From Capnocytophaga haemolytica (GTDB taxonomy: Bacteria > Bacteroidota > Bacteroidia > Flavobacteriales > Flavobacteriaceae): a stretch of DNA of 64,000 nucleotides. A model generated the notes under the pieces. The model worked only from the letters and a program-made list of their open reading frames with translations, had not been told where the DNA came from and searched no databases. Every line of letters begins with the position of its first letter. Positions within the stretch are counted from its first letter, which is position 1. Positions 26,546 through 34,802 of this stretch are shown in pieces. The stretch spans positions 2,090,501 to 2,154,500 of the forward strand of contig NZ_CP014227.1 of the NCBI RefSeq assembly GCF_001553545.1, in the 5' to 3' direction. Both the position numbers and the translations under genes were made by a program.

Positions 26546-26582
26546 AAGAGAGGTTATAAATACTTGTAACCTCTTTTTTTTA
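26546..26582 (+). terminator. Terminator after the DUF349 gene
   Basis: Stem AGAGGTTA (26549-26556) with TAACCTCT (26567-26574), a 10-base loop and a T run. Confidence 0.85.
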
Positions 26583-26616
26583 AGTCACTCCCAGCATATT
26601 TTTAATTCAATATGAT

Positions 26617-27207
26617 ATGAAACTCGTATTTGCAACCCATAATCAACATAAATTAAAGGAAATACAAGCCTTACTGCCTAAAAATATACAACTTTTAAGC
26701 CTTACCGACATCGGTTGTGAGGAGGACATCCCCGAGACGGCGCCAACCATCGAAGGGAACGCCATCCTGAAGGCAAAATACGTCGCTGAGAGATACGGAT
26801 ACGACGTTTTTGCTGACGACACAGGCTTAGAGGTCGATGCCCTCAACGGTGCGCCTGGGGTTTTCTCCGCTCGCTATGCGGGGCAGCAAAAAAGCGACAC
26901 CGACAACCTCGCCCTGCTGCTGAGCAATATGAAAGGCGTGCAAAATCGCAAGGCACAGTTCCGAACGGTGATAGCCCTTAGCTTGGACGGCGCCCTCCAC
27001 ACCTTCGAAGGGATAGCCCGTGGCAGCATCACCGAGGCGCCCATCGGAGGGAACGGTTTTGGCTACGACCCTGCCTTCCTCCCCGAGGGATACACCCAAA
27101 CTTTTGCCCAAATTTCAGCTGATGAGAAGAACAGAATCAGCCATCGGGGCAAGACTTTCGAGCAGCTACTCAGGTTCTTAAAAGAAAGAGCCCGCAATGC
27201 CTCCTAA
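26617..27207 (+). CDS. rdgB: Non-canonical purine NTP pyrophosphatase (Ham1/RdgB)
   Basis: The 196-residue house-cleaning enzyme hydrolyses ITP, dITP and XTP to monophosphates. Signature segments are THNQHKLKEI at the N terminus, FADDTGLEVDAL (catalytic aspartates), GVFSARYAG, GNGFGYDPAF and SHRGKTF. It is followed by an ABC ATPase gene after 51 bases and probably starts a small operon. Confidence 0.94.
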   Translation: MKLVFATHNQHKLKEIQALLPKNIQLLSLTDIGCEEDIPETAPTIEGNAILKAKYVAERYGYDVFADDTGLEVDALNGAPGVFSARYAGQQKSDTDNLALLLSNMKGVQNRKAQFRTVIALSLDGALHTFEGIARGSITEAPIGGNGFGYDPAFLPEGYTQTFAQISADEKNRISHRGKTFEQLLRFLKERARNAS

Positions 27208-27258
27208 GCGCTCTCACTCACCCTATTTTACACATAAAATATTAAAAATGACAGAAAT

Positions 27259-27954
27259 ATGAGTCTATTAGAAATCAAAGATATCAAGCGCGACTTCAAG
27301 TTGGGCAATGAAATACTCCACGTTTTGAAGGGTATCAACCTGAGCATCGAAAAAGGAGAGTACGTCGCCCTGATGGGACCCTCAGGATCGGGAAAATCAA
27401 CCCTGATGAACATCCTCGGCTGCCTCGACACGCCAACTTCGGGGCAATATATCCTCAACGGCAAGGATGTGAGCAAAATGTCGGATTCAGAATTGGCAGA
27501 CATCCGCAACCGCGAGATAGGTTTCGTCTTCCAAACCTTCAACCTGATGCCGCGCACCACAGCGCTGGACAACGTTGCCCTGCCGATGGTGTATGCGGGG
27601 GTAAACAAGGAAAAACGCCGCGAGCGCGCCCGCGAGGTGCTGCAGATGGTGGGCTTGGAGGACCGTATGCTGCACAAACCAAACGAACTCTCGGGCGGAC
27701 AAAGGCAAAGGGTGGCTGTGGCACGTGCGTTGGTGAACCATCCGTCGATTATCCTCGCCGATGAGCCTACGGGCAACCTCGATTCGAAGACTTCGTACGA
27801 GATTATGAATCTTTTTGACTCCATCTACAACGCTGGCAACACCGTGATCCTCGTAACGCACGAGGAAGATATCGCCCACTACGCCAAGCGCATTATCCGC
27901 TTGAAGGACGGGATGATTGAAAGCGACGACAGCAAAAAAGAAAGTCAGATGTAG
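27259..27954 (+). CDS. ABC transporter ATP-binding protein (MacB/LolD type)
   Basis: The 231-residue ATPase has Walker [11 protein letters not shown]-loop [10 protein letters not shown], signature [15 protein letters not shown], Walker [13 protein letters not shown] and switch THEEDIA. The [15 protein letters not shown] stretch and EPTGNLD place it with the MacB/FtsE/LolD group, which pair with FtsX-like permeases for export or lipoprotein release. No permease gene adjoins it, so the partner must be encoded elsewhere. Confidence 0.92.
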   Translation: MSLLEIKDIKRDFKLGNEILHVLKGINLSIEKGEYVALMGPSGSGKSTLMNILGCLDTPTSGQYILNGKDVSKMSDSELADIRNREIGFVFQTFNLMPRTTALDNVALPMVYAGVNKEKRRERAREVLQMVGLEDRMLHKPNELSGGQRQRVAVARALVNHPSIILADEPTGNLDSKTSYEIMNLFDSIYNAGNTVILVTHEEDIAHYAKRIIRLKDGMIESDDSKKESQM

Positions 27955-27986
27955 TGTTAGAAATCAGCAGCAAACAATTTTAACTT

Positions 27987-28841
27987 ATGAATTTCTCCAT
28001 CATCATACCAGCTTACAATGAGGAAGAAAGCATTGGCAAAACGCTCGAGTCGCTCCTCAATCAGACCCTAAAACCACATCAAATCATCGTGGTGGACGAC
28101 GGATCGAGTGACAAAACTGCTGAAATTGTAGCTGAAATCGCCAAATCGCATCCAAATTTACAACTTATTGAGAAAAAAGAGAAGGGTGAGCATCTCCCTG
28201 GGGGAAAAGTGGTACGTACTTTCAACGTTGGACTTCCTTTTTTGAGTGAATCAACGGAGATTATCTGCAAATTTGATGCGGATTTGATATTCCCTGAGAA
28301 CTATCTCGCCGTTTTGGATGCACATTACCGCACCGACCCTGCGCTGGGGATGTGTGGAGGCTTTTGCTACGTAGAACGCGATGGGCAGTGGGTGATTGAG
28401 AACCTCACCAACGCTGATCATCTGCGCGGGGCGGTAAAATCGTATCGGAAAAAGTGTTTTGAGGATATCGGGGGGCTGAAATTGGCAATGGGCTGGGATA
28501 CTGCCGATGAGCTGCTGTCAAGATACCACGGATGGCGCGTAAAAACGGATGCCAGCCTCTGCGTAAAGCACCTCCGCCCGACTGGTGCAGGCTACGGACA
28601 GCGCGCTAAGTATCTGCAAGGGAGCGTTTTCTATCGTCTGCGCTACGGATGGGTACTGAGCTTGCTTGCCTCGGCGAAGTTGGCATTAAAAAAGAAGAGC
28701 ATTCGTCAGTTTGGCAATTACCTCAAAGGATATTGGAAGGCAAAACGCGAAAAGCAACCTTATTTATTGACAGAAGAAGAAGGAAAATGGGTGCGCCAAT
28801 ACCGATGGAAGGGAATTTTTAGTAGGTTTTTAGGAAAATAG
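27987..28841 (+). CDS. Family 2 glycosyltransferase
   Basis: The 284-residue GT-A enzyme begins FSIIIPAYNEEESIGKTLES, has the nucleotide-binding VVDDGSSDKT and the metal-binding FDADLIFPE (DxD-like), and an acceptor-side WDTADELL. A short hydrophobic segment (about 210-228) may attach it to the membrane. It adds a sugar from an NDP donor to a surface glycan or lipid; the specificity is unknown. Confidence 0.88.
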   Translation: MNFSIIIPAYNEEESIGKTLESLLNQTLKPHQIIVVDDGSSDKTAEIVAEIAKSHPNLQLIEKKEKGEHLPGGKVVRTFNVGLPFLSESTEIICKFDADLIFPENYLAVLDAHYRTDPALGMCGGFCYVERDGQWVIENLTNADHLRGAVKSYRKKCFEDIGGLKLAMGWDTADELLSRYHGWRVKTDASLCVKHLRPTGAGYGQRAKYLQGSVFYRLRYGWVLSLLASAKLALKKKSIRQFGNYLKGYWKAKREKQPYLLTEEEGKWVRQYRWKGIFSRFLGK

Positions 28842-28939
28842 GTCAGGAAATCGGGAAAATGAACCCTATTTTATGAAAAACTCGACAGAAACAAACAAGA
28901 TTGAAACTCATCTGAAGTGTTTTATGTAAGATTTAAGTC

Positions 28940-29152
28940 AGAATAAAATATTCTGATCGTATTCTGATGAAATTCTCACCAGAATAAAATATTCTGAGCG
29001 TATTTTGATGAAATTCTCACCAGAATAAAATATTCTGAGCGTATTTTAATTACATTCTCACCAGAATAAAATATTCTGGGCTGCGGCGCACTTGAGGCTC
29101 GGAATAAAATATTCTGACTTGCGACACGCCAGAGGTGAGAATAAAATATTCT
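28940..29152. repeat. 41-bp tandem array built on a 15-base palindrome, 6 copies
   Basis: The core AGAATAAAATATTCT (6-base arms AGAATA/TATTCT around AAA) occurs at 28940, 28981, 29022, 29063, 29101 (first base G) and 29138. Steps are 41, 41, 41, 38 and 37 bases. In the first copies the spacer is also repeated (GCGTATTTTGATGAAATTC and CACC); its end ATTCTCACC forms a second small palindrome with the next AGAAT. In the last two intervals the spacer is unrelated GC-rich sequence, yet the core is kept. Confidence 0.93.
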
Positions 29153-29311
29153 GACCTTCTACCGAGACTAAAAAATCCGACTTTTTGCATTTTTTCCTTC
29201 TTGAGCGTTTTTATCTTCAAACATCACATATCGGGATAAAACTATCTTTCAGTACGTTATATCCTCGCAAAAAGAAAGTCAAAAAATATTTTTCATTTTT
29301 TTACGTAAAAA

Positions 29312-29342
29312 TTTGTTTTTACTATAAAAATCCGTATCTTTG
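29312..29342 (+). promoter_or_regulatory. Promoter of the DUF6261-like gene
   Basis: TTTG (29312-29315), 19 bases, TATCTTTG (29335-29342); ATG at 29444. Confidence 0.7.
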
Positions 29343-29443
29343 CATCGGATTAAAATGAAATCGAAACTACACCTATTATATAGTATATGGGAGATTTCAA
29401 AACTAATAAACAGATTTAAGAACCTAAAAAACATCTTTTTACT

Positions 29444-30181
29444 ATGAAAAAGAACAAATTGGTATCATTGGATTACAGAAGGCTTTACAATTCTGAGTTT
29501 AGTCAGTTTTTCACTCGATTGGTAGATGATTTTGACAAGTCGGGGCTCAATCTGGAGGAAGATGAAAGCCTAAAAGCAATGCTTGCAACTTTAAAATCGA
29601 AAATTCCTGTTTACGACAAGGCTTTGGAGCAGATAAAGACCAAAGAAGAGTCGAAAGCACTCTCAAAATTGGATTTATTGCGCGATGATGCGGTGCAAGC
29701 GCTGCATTATAGCATCTTACCGTACAAAAAAACGAAGAAAGACGACTTGCAGAAGGCTTATCACGCCATAAGTATCGTTCTTGAAGAGTACAAAGGGCTT
29801 AAAGGCGAGGCTTATGAGCAGGAAACTAAGGATATTGACATTCTGGTTTCGAAATTAAAGGGTAGCGATTTGGCACCTCACTTGGCGAGCTTAAAAATTG
29901 ACCACTTTGTTGATGAGCTTGAGCAGGCAAACAAGGAGTTTAAGGAACTTTTCAGCCAGCGTTCGGTACAGGGCTTCCAAAAAGAGAGCTATAATATTAA
30001 GGAGCTGCGTGCGGAATTGGGCGATTTGTACAAAAAATTCGCTACCTACACCCTTGCGATGGCAGAAGTAAAAGGCAATGAGTTCTTTACAAAGGCATTG
30101 GGGGTAGTGAACAACAGCCGCAAGTACTTCTCGGATACGATGGCGCGACGTCAGCCTTCTTCTAATAAGAAAAATTCTTAG
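29444..30181 (+). CDS. DUF6261-like helical protein
   Basis: A 245-residue soluble protein without signal or membrane segment, predicted mostly alpha-helical, starting KKNKLVSLDYRRLYNSEFSQFF and ending in a basic tail ARRQPSSNKKNS. The layout recalls the DUF6261 proteins of Bacteroidota, a family of unknown function that often occurs in several copies per genome; the assignment is from memory of the family and tentative. It is the first gene after the palindrome array. Confidence 0.6.
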   Translation: MKKNKLVSLDYRRLYNSEFSQFFTRLVDDFDKSGLNLEEDESLKAMLATLKSKIPVYDKALEQIKTKEESKALSKLDLLRDDAVQALHYSILPYKKTKKDDLQKAYHAISIVLEEYKGLKGEAYEQETKDIDILVSKLKGSDLAPHLASLKIDHFVDELEQANKEFKELFSQRSVQGFQKESYNIKELRAELGDLYKKFATYTLAMAEVKGNEFFTKALGVVNNSRKYFSDTMARRQPSSNKKNS

Positions 30182-30188
30182 GAGAAGG

Positions 30189-30219
30189 TTGTTTGTTTAA
30201 GAAAAAAAGTGTAATTTTG
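30189..30219 (+). promoter_or_regulatory. Promoter of the E1 fusion gene
   Basis: TTG (30189-30191), 20 bases, TAATTTTG (30212-30219); ATG at 30312, a leader of about 85 bases. Confidence 0.6.
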
Positions 30220-30311
30220 TCGGCGCTTTGGAGAATAAAATAAAAAGGTGAAGTAGAAATAAAAATAACCAAAAAATTAATATAAATTTACAAATTGTAA
30301 TTCTATCACAG

Positions 30312-32690
30312 ATGAATAAAAAGGAGATTTTAGAGGACTATGCTACGGCAGTCCTCAGTAGGGAATGTAGCTTGATGGGACGTAAGGAAGTACTCACTGG
30401 AAAGGCGAGCTTCGGCATCTTCGGCGATGGAAAAGAGGTGCCCCAAGTAGCGATGGCACGTGCTTTTAAGGACGGGGACTTCCGCAGCGGTTATTACCGC
30501 GATCAAACTTTTATGATGGCGATAGGTGCTTATACAGTTGAGCACTTTTTCGCTGGAATATACGCACATACAGATATCAATGCCGAGCCGACGAGCGCAG
30601 GGCGACAGATGGGGGGACATTTTGCCACCCACAGCCTTGATGAGAAGGGAAACTGGGTTGATTTATTGAAACAGAAGAACAGTAGTAGTGATATTTCGTG
30701 CACAGCAGGGCAAATGCCACGTCTATTGGGCTTAGCACAGGCCTCAAAAGTGTACCGCGAGATGCCAGGACTGGAAAGTAAGGGCTTTTCTAATAAGGGT
30801 AACGAGGTAGCTTGGGGAACTATCGGCAATGCCAGCGCAAGTGAGGGGCATTTCTTCGAAACTATCAACGCAGCTGGCGTGCTGCAAGTGCCGATGATAA
30901 TGTCCGTATGGGATGATGCCTATGGCATCTCGGTGCCTGCCAAATATCAGACCACAAAAGAGAGCATTTCGGAGATATTATCAGGATTTCAGCGTACCAA
31001 AAACAAGAAAGGGTATGAAATCTTCGTAGCTAAGGGTTGGGATTACGCCGCTTTGTACGAAATCTACCAAAAAGCTGCTAAAATTGCTCGTACGGAGCAC
31101 GTGCCTGTACTGGTACACGTGCAAGAACTCACCCAGCCGCAAGGGCACTCCACATCTGGCTCGCACGAACGCTATAAGAGCAAAGAAAGGTTGGAATGGG
31201 AACGCGAATTTGACTGTAATAAGAAGATGCGCGAGTGGATCCTCGCCAACAAATACGCCACTGAGGCTGAACTTACCGAAATTGAGAACAAAGCCAAGAA
31301 GCGCGTGATGGAAGGCAAGAAAAAAGCGTGGGAGGCTTACCTCACTCCGCTGAAAAAGGAGCAAAAAGAGTTGGTAAACCTCTTCAATGAGCTGCTGCCT
31401 GCGATAAAAAATGAGCAAAACAAGGAGCTCGTAGGCCAAATTGCAAAATCAGTAAAGGAACTTACCACACTGCAACGCCGCAGCTTCTTGGGTGCTGCCC
31501 GAAAAGCGCTCCGCCATCTGCTTTCAGAGGAAAATGCAGTAACAGCACCGCTACGAGAGTGGGTAGAGGCTTATATTGCAGAAAATAAACCAAAATACGA
31601 TCGCTTTGTCTATACTGAGGGCAAGAAAAACTGTCTTGACGCCAAGGAAGTCGCTCCTATATATAATTCTTCTTCAGAATTAGTGGATGCGAGGATAATT
31701 CTAAGAGATAATTTCGATGCTTTATTGAAGAAGTACCCAAAAATGCTCATTTTTGGCGAAGATACGGGTTATATTGGCGATGTTAATCAAGGTTTAGAGG
31801 GTCTTCAAGCGAAATACGGGGAAATAAAGGTAGGCGATACGGGGATCCGCGAGGCAACCATCATAGGTCAGGCGATGGGTATGGCAATGCGCGGGCTCAG
31901 GCCGATAGCTGAGATCCAATATTTGGATTATTTCCTCTACGGCTTGCAAATGATGAGCGACGATGTGGCTACGCTGCATTACAGAACCTTTGGTAGGCAG
32001 ATAGCTCCAATGATTGTCCGCACGCGCGGGCATAGGCTGCAAGGTATTTGGCACGCTGGCTCGCCAATGGGGGTATTGCTCAACGCAATGCGTGGGGTTT
32101 ACATCCTCACACCGCGAAATATGGTGCAAGCTGCTGGTTTTTACAACACATTGATGGAAGGTGAGCAGCCAGCTGTGGTGGTAGAATGCCTCAACGGCTA
32201 TCGTTTGAAGGAAAAAATGCCTGCCAACCTCGGGGAATTCAAAACTCCGATCGGAGTTGTTGAGACGCTCCGCGAGGGGAAGGATATTACGCTGGTATCT
32301 TACGGTTCTACCCTTAGGATCGTGCAAGAAGTAGCCGAAGAATTGGCAGAAGTGGGTATCGATTGCGAAGTTATCGATGTACAATCACTTGCTCCGTTCG
32401 ACCTTCGCCACGATATTGTAAAGAGCGTACAAAAAACCAATCGCCTGCTGGTGATTGATGAGGATATGCCAGGAGCCACTTCGGCGTATATCCTGCAAAA
32501 GATAGTGGAAGAGCAAGGAGCGTACAAATATCTCGACAGCGCGCCTCAAACTTTATCTGCTGAGGAGCACCGCCCTGCGTATGCGCCCGACGGTGACTAC
32601 TTCTCGAAGCCAAATGCGGATTCTATCTTTGAAAAAGTGTACGGCATAATGCACGAAGCCAATCCTGAGAGGTTTCCGAAGCTCCGATAG
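30312..32690 (+). CDS. Branched-chain-type 2-oxoacid dehydrogenase E1, fused alpha and beta subunits
   Basis: The 792-residue thiamine-diphosphate enzyme combines E1-alpha (about 1-400, with ISCTAGQMPRLLGLAQASKVY, GNASASEGHFFETINAAGV and VWDDAYGISVP) and E1-beta (about 455-792, with LIFGEDTGYIGDVNQGL, GDTGIREATIIGQAMGMAMRGLRPIAEIQYLDY and DEDMPGATSAYILQKI). E1 decarboxylates branched-chain 2-oxoacids and passes the acyl group to lipoyl-E2. The TDP motif reads GNA where classical E1-alpha has GDG; I recall this in the Flavobacteriia fusion form. No E2 or E3 gene adjoins it. Confidence 0.9.
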   Translation: MNKKEILEDYATAVLSRECSLMGRKEVLTGKASFGIFGDGKEVPQVAMARAFKDGDFRSGYYRDQTFMMAIGAYTVEHFFAGIYAHTDINAEPTSAGRQMGGHFATHSLDEKGNWVDLLKQKNSSSDISCTAGQMPRLLGLAQASKVYREMPGLESKGFSNKGNEVAWGTIGNASASEGHFFETINAAGVLQVPMIMSVWDDAYGISVPAKYQTTKESISEILSGFQRTKNKKGYEIFVAKGWDYAALYEIYQKAAKIARTEHVPVLVHVQELTQPQGHSTSGSHERYKSKERLEWEREFDCNKKMREWILANKYATEAELTEIENKAKKRVMEGKKKAWEAYLTPLKKEQKELVNLFNELLPAIKNEQNKELVGQIAKSVKELTTLQRRSFLGAARKALRHLLSEENAVTAPLREWVEAYIAENKPKYDRFVYTEGKKNCLDAKEVAPIYNSSSELVDARIILRDNFDALLKKYPKMLIFGEDTGYIGDVNQGLEGLQAKYGEIKVGDTGIREATIIGQAMGMAMRGLRPIAEIQYLDYFLYGLQMMSDDVATLHYRTFGRQIAPMIVRTRGHRLQGIWHAGSPMGVLLNAMRGVYILTPRNMVQAAGFYNTLMEGEQPAVVVECLNGYRLKEKMPANLGEFKTPIGVVETLREGKDITLVSYGSTLRIVQEVAEELAEVGIDCEVIDVQSLAPFDLRHDIVKSVQKTNRLLVIDEDMPGATSAYILQKIVEEQGAYKYLDSAPQTLSAEEHRPAYAPDGDYFSKPNADSIFEKVYGIMHEANPERFPKLR

Positions 32691-32714
32691 TGAAAAATGC
32701 TAATTTATTCATAG

Positions 32715-32752
32715 AAAATCCCAGTTTCTTGCTCAAAGGAATGGGATTTTTC
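32715..32752. terminator. Bidirectional terminator between convergent genes
   Basis: Stem AAAATCCCA (32715-32723) with TGGGATTTT (32742-32750) lies between the ends of the E1 fusion gene (plus) and the S4-domain gene (minus). Confidence 0.8.
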
Positions 32753-32769
32753 GTTCATTATGGCGTTTT

Positions 32770-33153
32770 TTAGACCTCCTCGTCCTGAAAACCCTTCAAA
32801 AGATTGTCAATTGCACGTCGATCCTTCTTAGTTGGACGCCCTTCACCCTTCTGGCGGTAGTAATCTTGTGAAAGTTTTTGCAATTCGGCTTGCTCAAAAG
32901 CCTCAGAAGGCGTGTGATCCTCCACATAAAGGCTCACGAGCTTAGCACCAATGCGCGACGGAGGCACATCGAGGACCTTCAGCTGGTAGTTAATCTGGTT
33001 CTTACGCACAATAAGGTTATCACCTGCGTAGACTTCGCGGGAGGGTTTTACAATTTCGCCCCCGACCTTCACGTGTCCTTTTTTACAAGCCTCAGTGGCG
33101 ATATTGCGGGTTTTATAAAGGCGGATACACCACAAGAATTTATCTATTCGCAT
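32770..33153 (-). CDS. S4-domain RNA-binding protein (Hsp15-like)
   Basis: The 127-residue protein has an N-terminal S4 domain (MRIDKFLWCIRLYKTRNIATEACKKG and VKVGGEIVKPSREVYAGDNLIV) and a basic C-terminal helix, the layout of Hsp15, which rescues 50S subunits carrying a stalled nascent chain. The DYYRQKGEGRPTKKDRR tail is typical of the family. Confidence 0.88.
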   Translation of the reverse strand: MRIDKFLWCIRLYKTRNIATEACKKGHVKVGGEIVKPSREVYAGDNLIVRKNQINYQLKVLDVPPSRIGAKLVSLYVEDHTPSEAFEQAELQKLSQDYYRQKGEGRPTKKDRRAIDNLLKGFQDEEV

Positions 33154-33186
33154 AATTTTTTATAATTTTTATTGAGAAAATAGGTG

Positions 33187-33194
33187 CAAATATA
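33187..33194 (-). promoter_or_regulatory. Possible -7 box of the S4-domain gene
   Basis: TATATTTG on the minus strand (33194-33187); the nearest TTTG is 24 bases upstream, longer than usual. Confidence 0.35.
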
Positions 33195-33240
33195 AATATT
33201 ATTCGTAACTTGCGCCCTCAAAATAAAGCAAAAGATTTCT

Positions 33241-34074
33241 ATGACTAAAAAGTTTATATTCATTATCGGTGTAATCAGTGCATTCTCAGTGTTTTATTCC
33301 TGTAAAAAGGACGAGAGCAACGTAACTCCCCCGCGTGATGTTACAGAAGTGCGTAATGAAAACAATGCGGCGATAGAAACATTCTTAAATACGCATTCGC
33401 TGACCTTTACCAACACAGCTACGATCTCGGAAACGGTGGTTTTCTCCACAACGAGCAATACTTCGCAGTCAATTGCTAAGGATGTGAGGCTGAAGACGCT
33501 GGAGCTGGACGTAATTGACGCAAACAACCAGCGCGTAAGGCATAAAATGTACTATATGATCCTGCAGGAGGGTACGGGGACGACAACTACGGTTGCCGAT
33601 TCGGTGTATGTGAACTACAAGGGGCAATTGCTGAACCTCAATATCTTCGATCAAACCGAAGGACAGTCAACTTCAAACTGGATTGACCTGATTGGCAACG
33701 TCGTAACGCGAAGACCTGGCGGAACTATCAAGGGTTTTAGTGAGGGAATCGCCAAATTGAAGGATTCTTCAAGCAAAATGACTCAGAATAGCGATGGAAC
33801 GCTCAATATGCCGACTGATGGCGGTGTGGGGGTCTTTATTATCCCTTCAGGATTGGGTTATTTTAGCTCTGGACAGGCAAAAATACCTGCGTATTCACCT
33901 CTTATATTTACCATTCGCTTAGGAAAAACCAAAAGAGCCGACCACGACCACGACGGGAAGGCATCTATTAACGAAATTCAGCGCGATGAGTTCGGGATCA
34001 TCACTTACCCGAACTGCAATGCGGATAATGAGCGCACGCAGACGCCAGATTATCTGGATCCTAAGTGTAAATAA
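33241..34074 (+). CDS. FKBP-type peptidyl-prolyl isomerase-like lipoprotein
   Basis: A 277-residue protein with lipoprotein signal (SVFYSCKKDES, Cys near 20), a beta-rich middle with the FKBP-like pattern DSVYVNYKGQLLN, GTIKGFSEGIAKLK and a C-terminal strand PAYSPLIFTIRLGK, and a tail DHDHDGKASINEI that looks like a calcium-binding Dx[DN]xDG loop, ending in a TPDYLDPKC segment. Many Bacteroidota envelope FKBPs, some linked to gliding or folding of secreted proteins, have this form. Catalytic aromatic residues cannot be judged by eye. Confidence 0.8.
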   Translation: MTKKFIFIIGVISAFSVFYSCKKDESNVTPPRDVTEVRNENNAAIETFLNTHSLTFTNTATISETVVFSTTSNTSQSIAKDVRLKTLELDVIDANNQRVRHKMYYMILQEGTGTTTTVADSVYVNYKGQLLNLNIFDQTEGQSTSNWIDLIGNVVTRRPGGTIKGFSEGIAKLKDSSSKMTQNSDGTLNMPTDGGVGVFIIPSGLGYFSSGQAKIPAYSPLIFTIRLGKTKRADHDHDGKASINEIQRDEFGIITYPNCNADNERTQTPDYLDPKCK

Positions 34075-34100
34075 TTGACAAGATCTTAATTCAATAGCAA

Positions 34101-34802
34101 ATGAAAAAGCACATTCCGAATCTGATCACGTTGTGCAATCTTTTTTGCGGTTGTGTGGCTGTGGGGATGGCAGTTACGGGGCAGTTTGGCGCAACTGGGC
34201 TCTTCGTTGCCTTAGGTATCTTCTTTGATTTCTTCGATGGCTTCTTCGCGAGGTTATTGCACGTGAAATCGGAGATTGGCTTGCAGCTGGACTCGCTGGC
34301 GGATATGGTAACTTCGGGCGTAGTGCCTGGGATTGTGATGTGTAAGATGCTCTCTATGAGTAATGCCGTGTGGATTATGCCATCGCCGCTGAACGTTATC
34401 GTCATTTACTTGGGCTTCTTGATAACGCTGGGCTCGGCTTATCGTCTGGCGAAGTTCAACATCGATTCTCGGCAGACTTCTGGCTTCATCGGGCTGCCAA
34501 CCCCTGCAAATACGCTCTTCATTCTCTCGCTGCCGTTGATATTGGAGTATCAACCGATACCTTTTTTGGCGCTGGCGCTGACAAACACGTGGTTTTTACT
34601 CGGCATTACCCTGCTGAGCACTTACGCCTTAAATGCTGAGATCCGATTGTTCGCGCTGAAGTTCAAGGACTACTCATTTGCGAACAACAAAGTGAAGTAC
34701 GTGTTCTTAGGATTGAGCGCACTGCTGCTAATTGCTCTGAAGATGATTGCTATCCCACTGATTATCATCTTATATGTGGTGCTCTCCCTGCTGAAGAAAT
34801 AA
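34101..34802 (+). CDS. pssA: CDP-diacylglycerol-serine O-phosphatidyltransferase
   Basis: The 233-residue integral membrane enzyme has the complete CDP-alcohol motif: D43, D46, G47, A50, R51, G60, D64 and D68 (DFFDGFFARLLHVKSEIG, then LQLDSLAD). The start KKHIPNLITLCNLFCGC and the GVVPGIVM stretch match PssA, which makes phosphatidylserine, the precursor of phosphatidylethanolamine. Its 3' end overlaps the convergent comEC gene by 33 bases. Confidence 0.9.
   Translation: MKKHIPNLITLCNLFCGCVAVGMAVTGQFGATGLFVALGIFFDFFDGFFARLLHVKSEIGLQLDSLADMVTSGVVPGIVMCKMLSMSNAVWIMPSPLNVIVIYLGFLITLGSAYRLAKFNIDSRQTSGFIGLPTPANTLFILSLPLILEYQPIPFLALALTNTWFLLGITLLSTYALNAEIRLFALKFKDYSFANNKVKYVFLGLSALLLIALKMIAIPLIIILYVVLSLLKK

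Larger units (their letters stand above)
28842..29443. other. 602-bp intergenic region with a palindrome array
   Basis: No gene-like frame is present. The region holds the 41-bp palindrome array (28940-29152), an AT-rich stretch without recognisable features, and the promoter of the DUF6261-like gene, which implies a leader of nearly 100 bases. Confidence 0.7.

Noticed and set aside
27228..27824. 198-codon minus-strand ORF opposite the ABC ATPase
   Set aside because: It is the shadow of a gene with complete Walker A, signature and Walker B motifs.
28940..29152. CRISPR array
   Set aside because: The repeat is only 15 bases and palindromic, the first spacers are copies of each other, and no cas gene is nearby.
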